From NCBI GenBank assembly GCA_037043015.1, contig CM073323.1:26006758-26070757 (forward strand): a stretch of DNA of 64,000 nucleotides, given 5' to 3'. The translations under genes and the position numbers were made by a program. The stretch comes from Bryum argenteum (Eukaryota > Streptophyta > Bryopsida > Bryales > Bryaceae). This document shows positions 20,636-32,347 of the stretch, piece after piece. Position 1 is the stretch's first letter; each line of letters starts with the position of its first letter. The notes under the pieces were generated by a model. It saw only the letters and a program-made list of their open reading frames with translations, searched no databases and was not told where the DNA came from.

Positions 20636-22719
20636 TCCTTCTACCTACCCAAGAACACACACACATTCCTCTTTCCAAATCCCTAGGGTTCTCCTTAACC
20701 AACAACCCCTTTCCAACAAAACATGCACATCAAACTAGATCTAAAACCGATTACTACAAAACCACAAGCAAGAAGATTCAAAAACGGCCCTCCAAAAACA
20801 AGATCTAGATCTTAGATCTCTCCAAAAACCTTCCACACACACACACCTCTCCACATACCAACTTCTAACCCTAACTCTCCTTCCTCTCCTTAGTCGTGCA
20901 CTTGGATGTGGTAGAATTTCATCCGGTTCAGCCGGATGAAACTTGTTCATCCAGCATTTCATCCGCATGGTTTACTAATTCCCTAGTTTATTAACTAGGA
21001 GGAATCTTGAGCATTTATGAATAATGATAAAGTAATAAACATAACCCAAAAACATGACTTGAAACCTAGACGCAAGTTAATATTACTAATTTAGGATAGA
21101 ATAAACAACCACCGGGCCATTTAAGCAAGACCCCTCCAATTATCATAAAAATTCCGGAACCTGAAGGAATTAGCCTAAATGTCCCCATTGGGTGTTTTGA
21201 ACATAAAAATATTGGTCTAATGCTTATATATAGTGTTTCAACCAAGCGTGAACCGTTTCGGCGGTTCACATGAATGTTTTATAGCTTTAGGCAATCCAAG
21301 TTGAACGTGCTCAACGGCACGGGTCCCACTAGTAAACTATAAAATATGAAAAAGTATGAGCAAAGTATGAAGTATGAAATATGAACAATTTAATTGATGT
21401 TGAGAATAATTTGAGAATATATGAGCATATGCTGCAGTTTTGGGCAAATTTTAAGATGTCCTAACTACAACACTTCTAGACTAGAGTAAATAAGGAAGAA
21501 ACAAAATTTGAGATATCACAAGGTTTGACCACATACATTTTTAAGCTTATTACAAAAACTTGGAAGAGTTTGATGACTTAGAGGCACAAAATGAGTACCT
21601 TCTAAGACCAGAAAAATCTAACACCAACTAATTAAGTGTTAAGTAAATGATTCACGCAGGCCTTCAAATAGGTTGGAGTTTCCCTTCAGTACAGAAAATG
21701 AACAAAGTTACAAACAATGAGTTTTAAGCATCATTTAACTAATTATGGACTTTGGGCTTATTTGTGGACTTTGAAACATGGGGGGATCTACCCATCCATG
21801 ACCCTAAAATCTACATATTTGAAATTTATCTTCTTAAAACCTAGATTCTAGGAATCATTTTGCAGTTGTTGCTGGTAATTGTAAACCGTGGACTGTCCAT
21901 ATTTAGTTAAATATATCATTTTTGTTGTTAGCTTTGTTGTTAAATGAAGAATATGATGAAAACCGTTCAAGAATATGAGCAAAGCACGTTAGAGATTGGA
22001 CCATCTCAAACAAGAAAAAGTAATTATTTTCTTAAACTTGGTTATTATAAGTGGAAAGTGTAGGTATTCAACACTACACACTGAAAAATGTACAAAACAA
22101 TTACATCAGATCTTGAAGTTGTAAGCTATAATGTATGTCTTACTTAGAAAGACCTTGTGTGTAGTTCTTGATCTTAAGAGATTCTTAAGTATCCACCTTA
22201 ACCCCTAACTCTCCTTAAAACCCGAAACGGGTTTTGGAGGTTCCCGCAGGAGAAAAACTTAGTCAACTTTGACCATTATAATCTCACAAATGAGGAAGAA
22301 TGAACGGTTCAAATTTGGTATGTGAGAAGAATGTCAAGTGAACTTTGAGATCTTACGGTTGAATCTTTTAAATAATTCTTGGATTGAGATTTTTTGAGCT
22401 TAATCAAAAGGAAGGTCAAATTTTGTGACTTAGACCGTTTTGCAACAAGGAGACTTAGGGGTTAATACACGAGACTTTTTAGATTTGCTAAGATGAATCC
22501 CAAAAAACCATATAATTTTGTAATCCCTACACTCTATTGGGGTATTTCTAGCCAAAAACACATCTTCAAAAATTGTCATAGAAGAAAATTATGACTAGCT
22601 ATTTAGATCTCAACCATGCGACTTGTTGTAGATCATGTGGACCAAAACTTGACTCATGGGATATGATAGATTGCGAGATCATATTATTTAAGTGAAAAAA
22701 ACAGTCTACAAAATACCAT
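20636..22719. other. intergenic, no gene recognised
   Basis: Just after the array comes C-rich sequence with an ACACACACAC tract (20655-20670 and 20833-20845). An imperfect palindromic segment built on CATCCGGTTCAGCCGGATGAAA lies near 20920. The remainder is AT-rich, with no supported coding region. Confidence 0.4.
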
Positions 22720-23320
22720 CCAATACTAGCTCCGTTAATCCCTAAAGATCCTTGTGTGTTTTTGGGAGCTTGAAACCTCAAAACTCCAATTCTCTACCTC
22801 TATGCACTTCAAGGGGTGCGGAACAATTTTTTATTCTTTTTTAAACTTCCAACCGTAAGATCTTGTACCTAAGCCAATTTCCAGTATCTGATCTAAAAAT
22901 TGACTGTTGAATGTTTACCATTGGAGAGATCGTAACATCCAAAGTTTGTCTATGAAGTTTTTTTGGGCATTGTTGAGATTATTTTTGGCACTTTTGGAGG
23001 CTGCCCTTATAAAATTGGTACTCTTTGTGACTTGGGGCCCTTTGGAACTTAAGTAATGATTTGGTCATGAACATATTTCCAAAAAAAATCTCAAAAAAAT
23101 ACTAAATTTAAACTACCCTAGTTCAGCTCGCAAACCAAGAATTGTCGTAGAAGACTCAAAAATTGGAATTTGGCTTTGCAAAATTTACCACATACACTTT
23201 GCAGTATAGGGAGCACCCATTAAAAAAATTACGCAAAAATATTACTTTTAACCTATTCATCTAGGCTGCCCAAAATAGCAAAAGCTTGATTTGGTCCTCT
23301 TGGATCTTTAGGGGTTAAAA
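22720..23320 (+). repeat. dispersed repeat family C, copy 2
   Basis: Co-linear with 4826-5480. Shared words include TCCTTGTGTGTTTTTGGGAG/TCTTGTGTGTTTTTGGAG, GCTTGAAACCTCAAAA, CCGTAAGATCTTGTACCTAA, CATCCAAAGTTTG and GGCTGCCCAAAATAGCAAAA. Confidence 0.75.
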
Positions 23321-24917
23321 ACATTCATTTTTTCACTTTTACATTGTAGAAACATCATTGCACATCCAATACTGGAGTTATTTGGATGAAGAAGCTCCAA
23401 CTTCAAAGATGTCGGGATGCATTTAGAGATCACACTTGTGTAAAAAATAATCCATGAAAAACTATATTTGATTTCACATAATTGGCTTGTAATGATAAAA
23501 CCCAAAAACAAAAATCACCTTCACTAAAATGCTTGCCATTAATTCAAACTTTATTGTTTGGGTCTGTAATTATTACCACACAAACTAAACCTGATTTGGG
23601 ACCCAACTCAAGGTCTTCATGTCAAAAACGGAGCCTGAATGAAGAAGTTATGGCTCTTTGAAGTTCCTGCCCTCCGTCCAACCTGGTTTTTGGACACTAC
23701 CCTCCGCCCAAAATGCGTTTTTTGGACACCAGGGGCTATTTGGGGTTAATCTGTGTAACCTTATGAATTCAAGTTCTATCTACATTCAAAAACAGTGTAA
23801 TTTTAAGAACTCAAGTTTTATCTACATTAAAAAACAGTGTATTTTGGTGCAGACCTAAATAGGTGTCTTTATTTACATTCATATTACTTAAAACGAAGTA
23901 TTGTTTTTAAACTGAATATACATCATATCTCCTCAAATAAATCACCTCAGAACTAACAATGGCTCACGAGCCTTCTCAAGATAATATGGTAGAAGTACCT
24001 AAAACCACCAACTTAAGGATTTTGAGCCTTTTTTTTCAGGGTTATTTCAAGGGTGTAATTTTCAAGTGTAGAAAATAGGTTTTTGAATATAGAATGCAAA
24101 TTTTTTCAAATTTTTTTTTCCCAATACACAAATAGACTAATTTTCAAAGGCAAAAGTACTTGGTGACCCAAAACTAATCTGTAGACTTTCCAATTGTCAC
24201 ACCTAGCTGGTACAAATTTCCATTCATGATTCGACCCAAAACCACCAGCTTTTTTATTGTTTTGATTGGTCATTTTGAATTGAGTGTTCTGGCAATGCTA
24301 GTTCAGGCTAGGTGCGCTTAGGTGCTGGTGGTTTTAGGTACTTCTACCATATACACGATAATGACTTTCACTCCCATTTTTCCAATTTTTCATGTATTCA
24401 CTTTGAGCATTAAAGGGTGCCATTTTAAGAGACCATTCTTACGAGACCATTCTATAAAGTCCATCACCAAGAATTGACAGCAAAGAGTATTTAAGTCCAA
24501 AAGTGATGATTCCGTTTTCCACTTCCTTTGCCCATGCACCAAAAAAAAAATGCTTTCACTGGTGAATCCCCAACATAATGAGATTCGCACCAGTACCGAG
24601 CAGTCCACCTTATAGGGATCCAAAGTGCTCAAATTCAACATCCATTCAAACCAACCACGAGTAGAAATTCGTCTCCTACAATCAGCAATGCAGGCACTCA
24701 GAGCGCCTTCCATCCACTTTGAATGTCGGTGTCAGACGCAAGCACTAGAGAGACAGACAGTGTCCTCATGCCCAATTTATCAACAAAACATCATATCAAA
24801 GACTGCGTCAAATTACATACTACTTCCAACAAGCCACAATGTTGACTAAGCGAACGCCAACACAAAAGCCGCAGAAAAACTCGTGTACTGACACAGGGTA
24901 GTCGAATCGAATCCTGT
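23321..24917. other. intergenic and 3' flank of the proteasome gene
   Basis: A near-tandem pair of segments with AAYTCAAGTTYTATCTACATT and AAACAGTGTA occurs at 23765-23842. A diverged family A fragment may lie at 24390-24450. No coding region was found before the stop codon of the minus-strand proteasome gene at 24918. Confidence 0.35.
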
Positions 24918-26677
24918 CTAATCCATACGACCCTTCAACGTCTTGGTGATCACTTGATCCGGTGTCCTGCATGAAGAATAATAACCCCAATCAATACTCA
25001 TTGCTATTATAGTAAGGTGGCTCAATTTTGCAAGCAATTTTCATGCATGGGGAAAACTAGTAGAATGATATAGCAGGTGGAATCATCGTTTTTGGACTCT
25101 TCTGCGATGAGCTATGAATTTTTGAAGTTGAAAATATAGGTGTTGCTAAATTGGTGAATTTTACTAGAGCGGAGCTACTCCATTTTGGACTGCTCTAAAA
25201 TATAATGTAAAAGGATTCATCGAAAAAGCAGCAAGAGGTGCTTACACGACGTGAACAATGCCTCCCCATCCACTGATGCAGTCACGATCCACAGACGACA
25301 ACAATGCTTGTGATATCACCTCGAAAAGCTCCTCCGGACCCTGAAATGTACATCAGAATCGTATTTCAAATCATATATGAAATCATCCCTATAGGAGCCC
25401 TACTATTGATTTTTGTTATGAGAAGAATTTCTTAGCTGAAAACATGTCCTATCTGAATAGAAACTCTCTATTGTAAAGAAATCAAAGTAAAAACAGAAAA
25501 CATTTTGTACGCATCACACCAACTAGTCTTAGTTCGGATCTCGTTACTACCTTCTGCATGTTATCTTTTCCGTTTATCTTTTACATTTATCAGATTTCTA
25601 TATATGTCGCCTCGTTGTAATTTCTTAGCATGATTTATTTGATTTTTGGAAATATTCAATCGTCTTTTACGTTGATCAATTTTGCATGTAAGTATAAATC
25701 CTATGAATTATCGATTGTAAGTACAAAGTTAAAATCTCTAGTTGAAACAATCATCTTAACATACCAGATCAGGTTTATACATAGACTCGCAAGCACCATA
25801 CAACGACTCTGAGGCAGTTCCAGACACCACGAAGTCTTTTGCCAGTTGCCTGAAGAAAGTAAGCACACAGGGTGAGTGACATCTCCTTCTTCTCGCCCCA
25901 GCTCCCTTAATTGTGAAAGTGTAAAAGAACAAACCAAGAATTTAGATAAATTGTAACTGATTTAGGATGTTGTACTAGAAACATTACATGACATGTACTC
26001 GGAGCAAGCAATTCAGAGATGGGCAAGGAAGTTACTTGGCTCCGATCAAATCAGTCGTGCAGATGAAAGGAGTTCCATCATCGTTAAGGCCAGCGATGAT
26101 GGGCTCACAGAAGTAAGGTCCAAATCTGCGGCAATTGTGCAGTTCATTAATCGTAACCACTAGTTTAGGTCAAAACCACACTTGCTCGTAGCTTGCCAAA
26201 AATGGCCAGAAAGTATAATACCTTTTCTCATAAAGCATGGCGGAAACGAGGCTAGCGAAGGTCTCAGGGCGCATGTTGCGCTCTTCACGGAGCTGATACA
26301 ACTTGTGACGGAAGCTCAGTCTTTGCTGCCTGAGAGAGACGGAGGATTAGGGTCAGAAACCAATACTCATAGGCATCTCATGGAGAGAAAGTGAGGCAAG
26401 AAGCTTACATGGTCTGCACATCGGTGGCGAGACCCGAGAGGCCGATGTAAAGGCTGTCGTGAATCTTGAAAATACGCTGAAAGTCACAAGCAATCGTCTG
26501 AAAGTTCACTCCCAAGCGACGATCACTCGCTATGGCGAAGCAGTTCTTGCCCACCATGGCTATCAGTGCACTTCCATTGTAGCTTGTGATCTGCCAACCA
26601 CAACCCCTCGATCAGTAATAATATTACTATCACCCACCAATCGATGCCAAAATAGGGCTCGCAATACTCACCGACAT
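24918..26677 (-). CDS. PBC1: 20S proteasome subunit beta type-3, 7 exons
   Basis: Non-catalytic beta-ring subunit of the 20S proteasome, acting in cytosol and nucleus. Exons (minus): 26677-26672, 26590-26409, 26329-26222, 26125-26036, 25849-25765, 25340-25246, 24966-24918, giving 204 residues, the same length as Arabidopsis PBC1. The protein starts [18 protein letters not shown] and contains [87 protein letters not shown] and the C terminus TLKGRMD. There is no N-terminal catalytic threonine, as normal for beta-3. The first coding exon is only ATGTCG, easily missed by automatic annotation. A family A repeat lies in the last intron (about 25010-25205). The gene is divergent to the PUX1-like gene. 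Confidence 0.96.
25010..25205 (+). repeat. dispersed repeat family A, copy 3 (in last intron of PBC1)
   Basis: Contains GCAAGCAATTTTCATGCATG, GTGGAATCATCGTTTTTGGA, CTCTTCTGCGATGAGCTATG, AATTTTTGAAGTTGAAAATA and TAGGTGTTGCTAAA. It ends with CTCCATTTTGGACTGCTCTA. It is truncated or rearranged relative to the copy at 14280 after the TAGGTGTT segment. Confidence 0.75.
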
Positions 26678-26985
26678 GAGGGGCAGAGAGTCACGAGAGA
26701 GGTGTAAGCATGCCCGTTTTCAAATGGGGAAATCGTCAGCTCCAGAACCACCAAAACCTAATAAGAAACAGAATAGCGTTCAATGCACATGCAGCTCTGC
26801 CCTAACTCACGAATTGCATATCGAAAATTGTTAAGAAGCTCGTGATTGCAATGTCTCTTCACAGATCACCCACTAAAGTTAAAACTTCGAGGTTCTGGAG
26901 CAATCGATTAATTGGGGTGTCTGATTAGGTTTTGCCTTGACTGAAATAAAGCTTGAAACGTTCTGTAGGTACCAAAGCACAGCAA
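26678..26985. promoter_or_regulatory. shared divergent promoter of PBC1 and PUX1-like gene
   Basis: Only about 308 bp separate the start codon of the minus-strand proteasome gene (26677) and the first ATG of the plus-strand PUX1-like gene (26986). Both genes must carry their 5' leaders and promoters here, so a bidirectional promoter is inferred. No canonical TATA box is obvious in either direction. Confidence 0.6.
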
Positions 26986-29312
26986 ATGGAGCAGCAGCGA
27001 TCGGAAACAGAGTATTCGGGGCAAACCTCAGAATCACCGTCGAAGCTTGAGATTATTGGTTCATGGAAATCGGACGCAACACAAATTCTTGAGAAGACGA
27101 AGAAGACTTGGCAAAGAAGCAGAGACGAAGCTGAGAACCGGGTCTCTTCCCGGGTATTAACAGGGTATGTCACGAACTTTGGTCAGGATGATGGATTGCT
27201 CTCGAGAGGATTTGTATTGCAAATTGCGTCGGCAAGTTTAGGGTTTTCAATCACCGTAATCTGCACGTTGCCTTGTCGGTCGACCACTTTCGGATCCTTC
27301 TAGACCACTTTCGGATTCAATTAGGGTTCAAGCATCAAATGTAAGCACCCATTGTTTTTTTAGAATCCAGCTTATGGGTTCGGCCCCGATTCTTGTTTTC
27401 TGATCAATCCTTGTTTCATATGGTTCGAAATTGATGCGCAGCAACTCATATCAGCACCTTCTACATCCCACCATGGAAGAGTCGAGGTTGGACACCTCTC
27501 ATACTGCGGTACCAGATCTGCTCCTCCTTTCCCAGCAATCCCGATCGATCATGAGCCTCGTTGGAACATTTCTCCTGATCAATCTGAGGGGCTTGATTTA
27601 CAATTTTGGGTTTTTTGGGTTTTTTCCAGGAGATGATAGGTGCGGTGGCGAGTGCATTAGGGAGGGAAGTGAAGGTGTACGTTTCCCCAGCAGCAATTCA
27701 GGGCGGTGAACCCACCGGAACCTCGCGACGTCCGGATGGTAACAAAAACAAAACATACCCATTTTCTCAATTTCATCAGCAATCTCATTGCTGTTGTTTT
27801 CAGTATTTAGGGTTTGGTGGGTGCAGATGACTTGCCTGATGACTATTATGACTTAACTGCTGCAGATGACTTGCCTGATGACTACTATGATTTCACTGTG
27901 GCTGATTATGCCGCCTTGCAAGCCAGTAGACCCAAAGAAGGTCAGTGACACTACTAGCTCATATCCGGTTCTGGACTTTAAGGTTTATATTGAAACTAAA
28001 GAGTTTCTGTTTGCTCAGAGATACACTTGAAGACGAAAAAGATTCGAGAGAAGGAGAAAGCATTAGCAGCGAAGAAAGCGCAAAGAACAAAGGTTGTTAC
28101 GAGCCCTAATCCTTAAGCTTTAGAAATGCTAGCATGTTCATTCTTATTCATTTTACATACTCATACTGAAGCTCTGAATTGAAATGTCCAGGCAACGATA
28201 CGTGTACACTTTCCAGATGGATTTGTGGTGGAGTCGACGTTCAAAGCAACGGAGACTATTGCAGATATCATAGAGCTTGTTCGAAAGTCCATCACTCTAC
28301 AGGATTTGACGTTTTACCTATGTATGCATCTATATCACTGATCTTTTTATATTTTGTTGTTTCAGATTCATTTCTTATTGAACCTGTCTGTCTCTTGTGG
28401 TTTGAGCAGATACGACGCCACCAAAGAGGCCTTTCAAAAACTTGCAACAGAACATGATTGATGCTAATTTATGTCCAGGAGCGAACGTGTATTTTTCGTT
28501 CACGCCTTCACCAGGTTATGAGCTTCCCTTACTTTTACTTCTCATCGATTAGTCTAAACAGAAACTCAAGCCAATTACAATGCAGAAACGATTAGCTTGT
28601 AGTCACGATATTGTTTCTCTTTCTACTTTCCTTGAAGCTGCATGTAATTAATATGAACACGTAAGGGTCAAGTCCATTTTGTTTGCTTCATACACACCTT
28701 CTTTGAAACTACATTTAGGTACGCAAAGCATTAATTCGAACACGTAAAGGTCAAGTCCAAATTGTTTACTTTCGACCTTCCTTAGAGGCTGCATGTAGAG
28801 ATGGAAGCATCGACTTGAGCACTTGAGGGTTAAGTCCTGCATGTTCATAATGACTGCCATTATTGAAGTGGAAATTTTCTGACATGCATGTACAGCAATG
28901 GAAGTTCCAAGGGAAGGACCATACCTTCGGCCCGAAGTTCAAGAGCTGCGAGATTTGCACAAACTGGTACAGGCACCAACTGATACCGGTCTCAGCCCAC
29001 TCCAGGACCCAATGGTAATGGAGCAGCAACAACAGCCATCTCCTCCACCTGCAAATCGCCCTGCACCAGAAAGAAAAATCCCGAAATGGCTAAAGAGGTA
29101 GTCTATTACTTTTCGTGTACCTGAAATCTGCAGTTAGTTGAATAGCAGAAAGATATTTCTTGGTTCATTCATGTTACAGTAGTCAGGAGACCGTAGCGAT
29201 TGGTCACCAGCATCTTGTAATCTTAAACTTTGTTAATCTTAAGCAACATTTTTCGGTTTTCCAATTTTTCTATTTTTTTGTTTCTGAATGTGTTTGCAGA
29301 AAGCGTGAATAG
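26986..29312 (+). CDS. PUX1-like UBX-domain protein (CDC48 regulator)
   Basis: Plant UBX protein most like PUX1, which binds the AAA-ATPase CDC48 and promotes disassembly of its hexamer. Secure exons: 27630-27738, 27827-27940, 28019-28092, 28192-28321, 28410-28514, 28896-29097, 29300-29312. They encode ALGREVKVY, an acidic repeated DDLPDDYYD, HLKTKKIREKEKALAAKKAQ, then the UBX fold from TIRVHFPDGFVVESTF to FYLYTTPPKRPF. PUX1 also has a TTPPK loop in place of the usual FPR. Next comes CPGANVYFSFTPSPA, and the end is basic (PKWLKR-KRE). The 5' part is uncertain: an exon from 26986 (MEQQRSETEYSGQTSE) and a short exon near 27442-27486 are likely, but their borders could be drawn in several ways. 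A 39-bp in-frame tandem duplication creates the two DDLPDDYYD copies. Confidence 0.85.
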
Positions 29313-30317
29313 CTAGCGTCGTGATTAAGTAGAAGTTCAGGTCATTCCTCAACTTCCTCAATCAATCAACTTGTTCCAATCATTCGGTGCTTGCTCGCTT
29401 GCTTTACCACGAATTCTCTTTTTGCATAAAATGATGCGAACCTGAATGAGTGGTGTATGTACATATACTCACGCAGAGCGGCTGGTAGATGATTGATTGC
29501 AGCAGCTGCAGCTCCACAGAAAAAACGAAAGGTAGGGTGATCGATAATCATTGACAGCAATTATGATTGTAGCTTGCAATCCGTGGGTTATGTATATTCC
29601 GCAGATTCGTTTACCAGCTTCGTCATCATACCCCTGATTGTTGTTGTTGTTGTACTGACAAGCAAATGTTCCATTATTTTTTTAAGATTTTTTGTTTTTC
29701 TGGGGGCATGCACTCTTTTTGACTGATTGATTGTTTGTTTTTGTGTATGCGAATTTGTGATGTTTCCCATTTCTAGGTTTTGGAATGAGTCATTGAAGCT
29801 GCTGGTGGGTTTCGTACCAGTACCGTCAACTTGTTCGAGACGGACAAAAGTCGTCAGTCCCTCCACATTCATTTATTTATTTTAGTATTGGCTTTCTGAG
29901 TCAATAGGTTTCCTTATCACCGCTTTATTGCTGCTTTACTGGCAACTCTCGAGGAAGTAGAGTTGACAAGGTTTTTAGAATTTGTTAAATTATTGTAGAA
30001 AAAAAATGAAATAAAAATAGAGCCCAAGTAATTCTTCACTTTGTGCTCATGAAGAATTTGAGCTTTTACGGGAAAGAGATTTCTTTTACTGATTTGTTTC
30101 AGAAATAAATTAAAAATAAAAATAAATTTAGATTAAATTATTTTCTTAAATAAAAAATCTCAGTATACTACAATGGTGCAACAGTTCTCTGTAAGTTCCT
30201 TAGAGAATAAGTTGCGAATGTCAATTACATCTTAACGCAAACAAGTCAATCCATATTGGATAATGCTCCAAAATAGAGAAGTCCCTCACTCTACCATACC
30301 GTATTCATGAATGAACC
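29313..30317. other. 3' flank of PUX1-like gene and intergenic DNA
   Basis: Includes the presumed 3' UTR, then AT-rich sequence with short TTGTTG and AATAAAAAT runs. No gene was recognised. Confidence 0.4.
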
Positions 30318-30565
30318 AATCAATGATGAGCTTGCAACCTCCTTAAACAAGGTTATGTACAATCCCGACCTACCTACCACAATCCTTTCACAGCACAAAG
30401 TCACTCATACAAATTGTGATTGTAAAATTTTACTTTCTGAATACATCATAAGAAGGCAACCAGTTTGACATCAAAATATAAGTGAAAAGTTGAGTATAGT
30501 GAGAGCTATAGAATAGATTATGTTGGAAAAAAGCCCCTCTTGCTTCTTGGGCGTTTAAGGATTAA
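30318..30565 (+). repeat. dispersed repeat family B, copy 1
   Basis: Shares an ordered series of long words with 35095-35350: ATGATGAGCTTGCAACCTCC, CCTACCTACCACAATCCTTT, CATCATAAGAAGG, CAGTTTGACATCAAAATATA, AGTGAAAAGTTGAGTA, GTTGGAAAAAAGCCC and a GGGCGTTTAAGG/GAGCGTTCAAGG end. Similarity is clearly higher than in family C. Confidence 0.85.
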
Positions 30566-31309
30566 GCATCATGATCACAGGTACTACACGAATTATTCTC
30601 AAAAACAATCCATGTCATGTTAAGAAACTCTATGAGTGTACTACATTCATTCCAAGTACAAGGATCTACCCAATAAAAATAATGAAGATGTACATGATGC
30701 ACATCACGCAATCGCATCATCGGCATCTCAATTAGTACGACGGGCGTGCATGCCAATAGACTTTTGACAATCCACCCACCACCCACACAAACACAAACAA
30801 AAGAAAGAGAACAAACACGGAAAGTCACCGAACGATATGTGATAAGAAGGCCATAGCCCACCAAATCCCCATGTGAGGAGTAACCAGTGAGGCTTCCCTT
30901 AGTGCTCCTAAAGTCGCGCAGCCCTTGTGGACCCACAGACCATTGAGTTTTGGAAGAAGATCATCCAGAGTTGGATGAATTTAGCCTTCCGTCGTCTCTC
31001 TCATTACAGCAACAGCCCCCTCCGTCACTGCACTGCATGTTGGTGCCGCTTCCTCAACTGCATCCGTGCCGGCAGGGCTCAGACTCTTCATTGTGGACAG
31101 CCTTGCATCATCAAAGCTAAAGCGGTGGTGAACAGACCCCGCCCCAGTTTGCTGCAGCTTCTAGCCAGCCGGCCGGCCGGTGATCGATAGCTTACGATCG
31201 AATGTTGTCTGATTGATTGGTTCCCAGCCGGAAGAATGCTCGCTCCCAGAAGTTGCAGCAATCTTACCAGCTATGGAGCCGTAAGGAGAAATCACTCCTC
31301 GTAGTTCGA
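30566..31309. other. intergenic, no gene recognised
   Basis: Open frames on both strands (30562-30936 minus, 30927-31190 plus) lack recognisable domains. A GCCGGCCGGCCGG palindromic run lies near 31170. Confidence 0.35.
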
Positions 31310-31565
31310 GAAACTGCTGCCGAGGTTTGCATTTTCGAAAACTAGTGCCGATCGAGGACCGCAGGTTTCGAGAGAGCTCAGGATCGCAGTTTCGAGGGAC
31401 TAGTGCTCAGGATCGCAGTTCCGAGGGACTAGTGCTCAGGTTTGCAGTTTGAAGAATTAGTGGTGAGGTTTGCAGTTTCAGGGAAATAGTGGCGAGGTTT
31501 GCAGTTTGGAGAATAGTGTTTGCAGTTTCGAGAAACTAGTGGCGAGGTTTGCAGTTGCGATACCT
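31310..31565. repeat. minisatellite upstream of PADRE gene, ~30-bp unit
   Basis: The unit GAGGTTTGCAGTTTCGAGAA followed by ACTAGTG recurs about eight times with spacings near 30 bp, some copies reading CAGGATCGCAGTTTCGAGGG. The array ends about 140 bp before the start codon at 31706, so it sits in the promoter or 5' leader. Confidence 0.85.
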
Positions 31566-31705
31566 GATATGGGTGATGGAGAGAGATTGATCGGTCATGG
31601 TGTTGGCAGGGACTGCAGAAGAAGCTAGCTGATGTAGTAGGGTTAGTTTGCGGATTCATGCAACGCAGGTTAGTGTGCGTTTGATCACGAGCCAGTTAAT
31701 TAGCT

Positions 31706-32347
31706 ATGGGGAATGTGGCGATGGTGTGTGGGGGGAGACCAGGCGGAAGCCAACCAGTGGAACCTCGAGTACCAGTGACAGTACTCCAATCGAACGGAAA
31801 CGTGCTCTCTCTCTACAGCTCCAGGGTACGCGTGGTGGACCTCATCTTAGACTACCCGCACCACTTCGTCTGTCACTCAAGCTCGTTGGTGCAACTGCAC
31901 CACTCCAAAATCTTGCCGCTCCACACGCTTCTCGTTCCGGGGGAGGTTTACTTCTTGCTCCCCATGCCGAACCGGCCCACCCAGCAGGATAACGAGTCCG
32001 ACACTTCGTCGCTTCTCCACATCGAGCCACCGCGACGAGCCGTGCACCACCGTAGTGGCTCCACGGGAAGCACCAAGTTTGTGATTTCCACTGAGCAATT
32101 CTCTCGTATCATGGCTGGCTCGCTCAAGGAGGGGAAGCAGCAGCAGCAACAACAGGGTGGTGGTGCACTTTCGTCTTCCCTGAAGCGTAATCGGCATCAC
32201 CGTAGCGGCAAGACGACGACGATGACGACGATGACGACGACGAAAAGCTTGAGTAGTAGTGGCAACAACAACAATATCATCACAGCTCCCATCGCCGCGC
32301 CATGGCGTCCCGCCCTCTCCAGTATCGAAGAAGTGGCTGCCAATTGA
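31706..32347 (+). CDS. PADRE/DUF4228 domain protein, single exon
   Basis: Plant-specific PADRE (DUF4228) protein of 213 residues in one uninterrupted frame. It begins MGNVAMVCGG, with a glycine at position 2 suited to N-myristoylation. The core follows the family pattern: RVPVTVLQSNGNVLSLYSS, RVRVVDLILDYPHHFVCHSS, then LLVPGEVYFLLPMP. A later KFVISTEQFSRIMAG matches the conserved downstream motif. The C-terminal half is low complexity: a Gln run near residue 145, Thr/Met repeats (coded by GACGACGATG-type repeats at 32215-32245) and an Asn run. Family members are often stress- or pathogen-induced; biochemical function is unknown. A canonical donor (CAATGTAAGC near 32363) and a TTGCAG acceptor near 33030 could mark an intron in the 3' UTR. 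Confidence 0.88.
   Translation: MGNVAMVCGGRPGGSQPVEPRVPVTVLQSNGNVLSLYSSRVRVVDLILDYPHHFVCHSSSLVQLHHSKILPLHTLLVPGEVYFLLPMPNRPTQQDNESDTSSLLHIEPPRRAVHHRSGSTGSTKFVISTEQFSRIMAGSLKEGKQQQQQQGGGALSSSLKRNRHHRSGKTTTMTTMTTTKSLSSSGNNNNIITAPIAAPWRPALSSIEEVAAN

Noticed and set aside
19886-20810. Overlapping open frames on both strands repeating DSEASPSRLS or GRALVIRKRL
   Set aside because: They come from the ~178-bp tandem array; frames change between units, so no protein is conserved.
30562-30936. 124-codon minus-strand open frame
   Set aside because: It begins at the edge of repeat family B, is low complexity (VCVCVGGGW) and has no recognisable domain.
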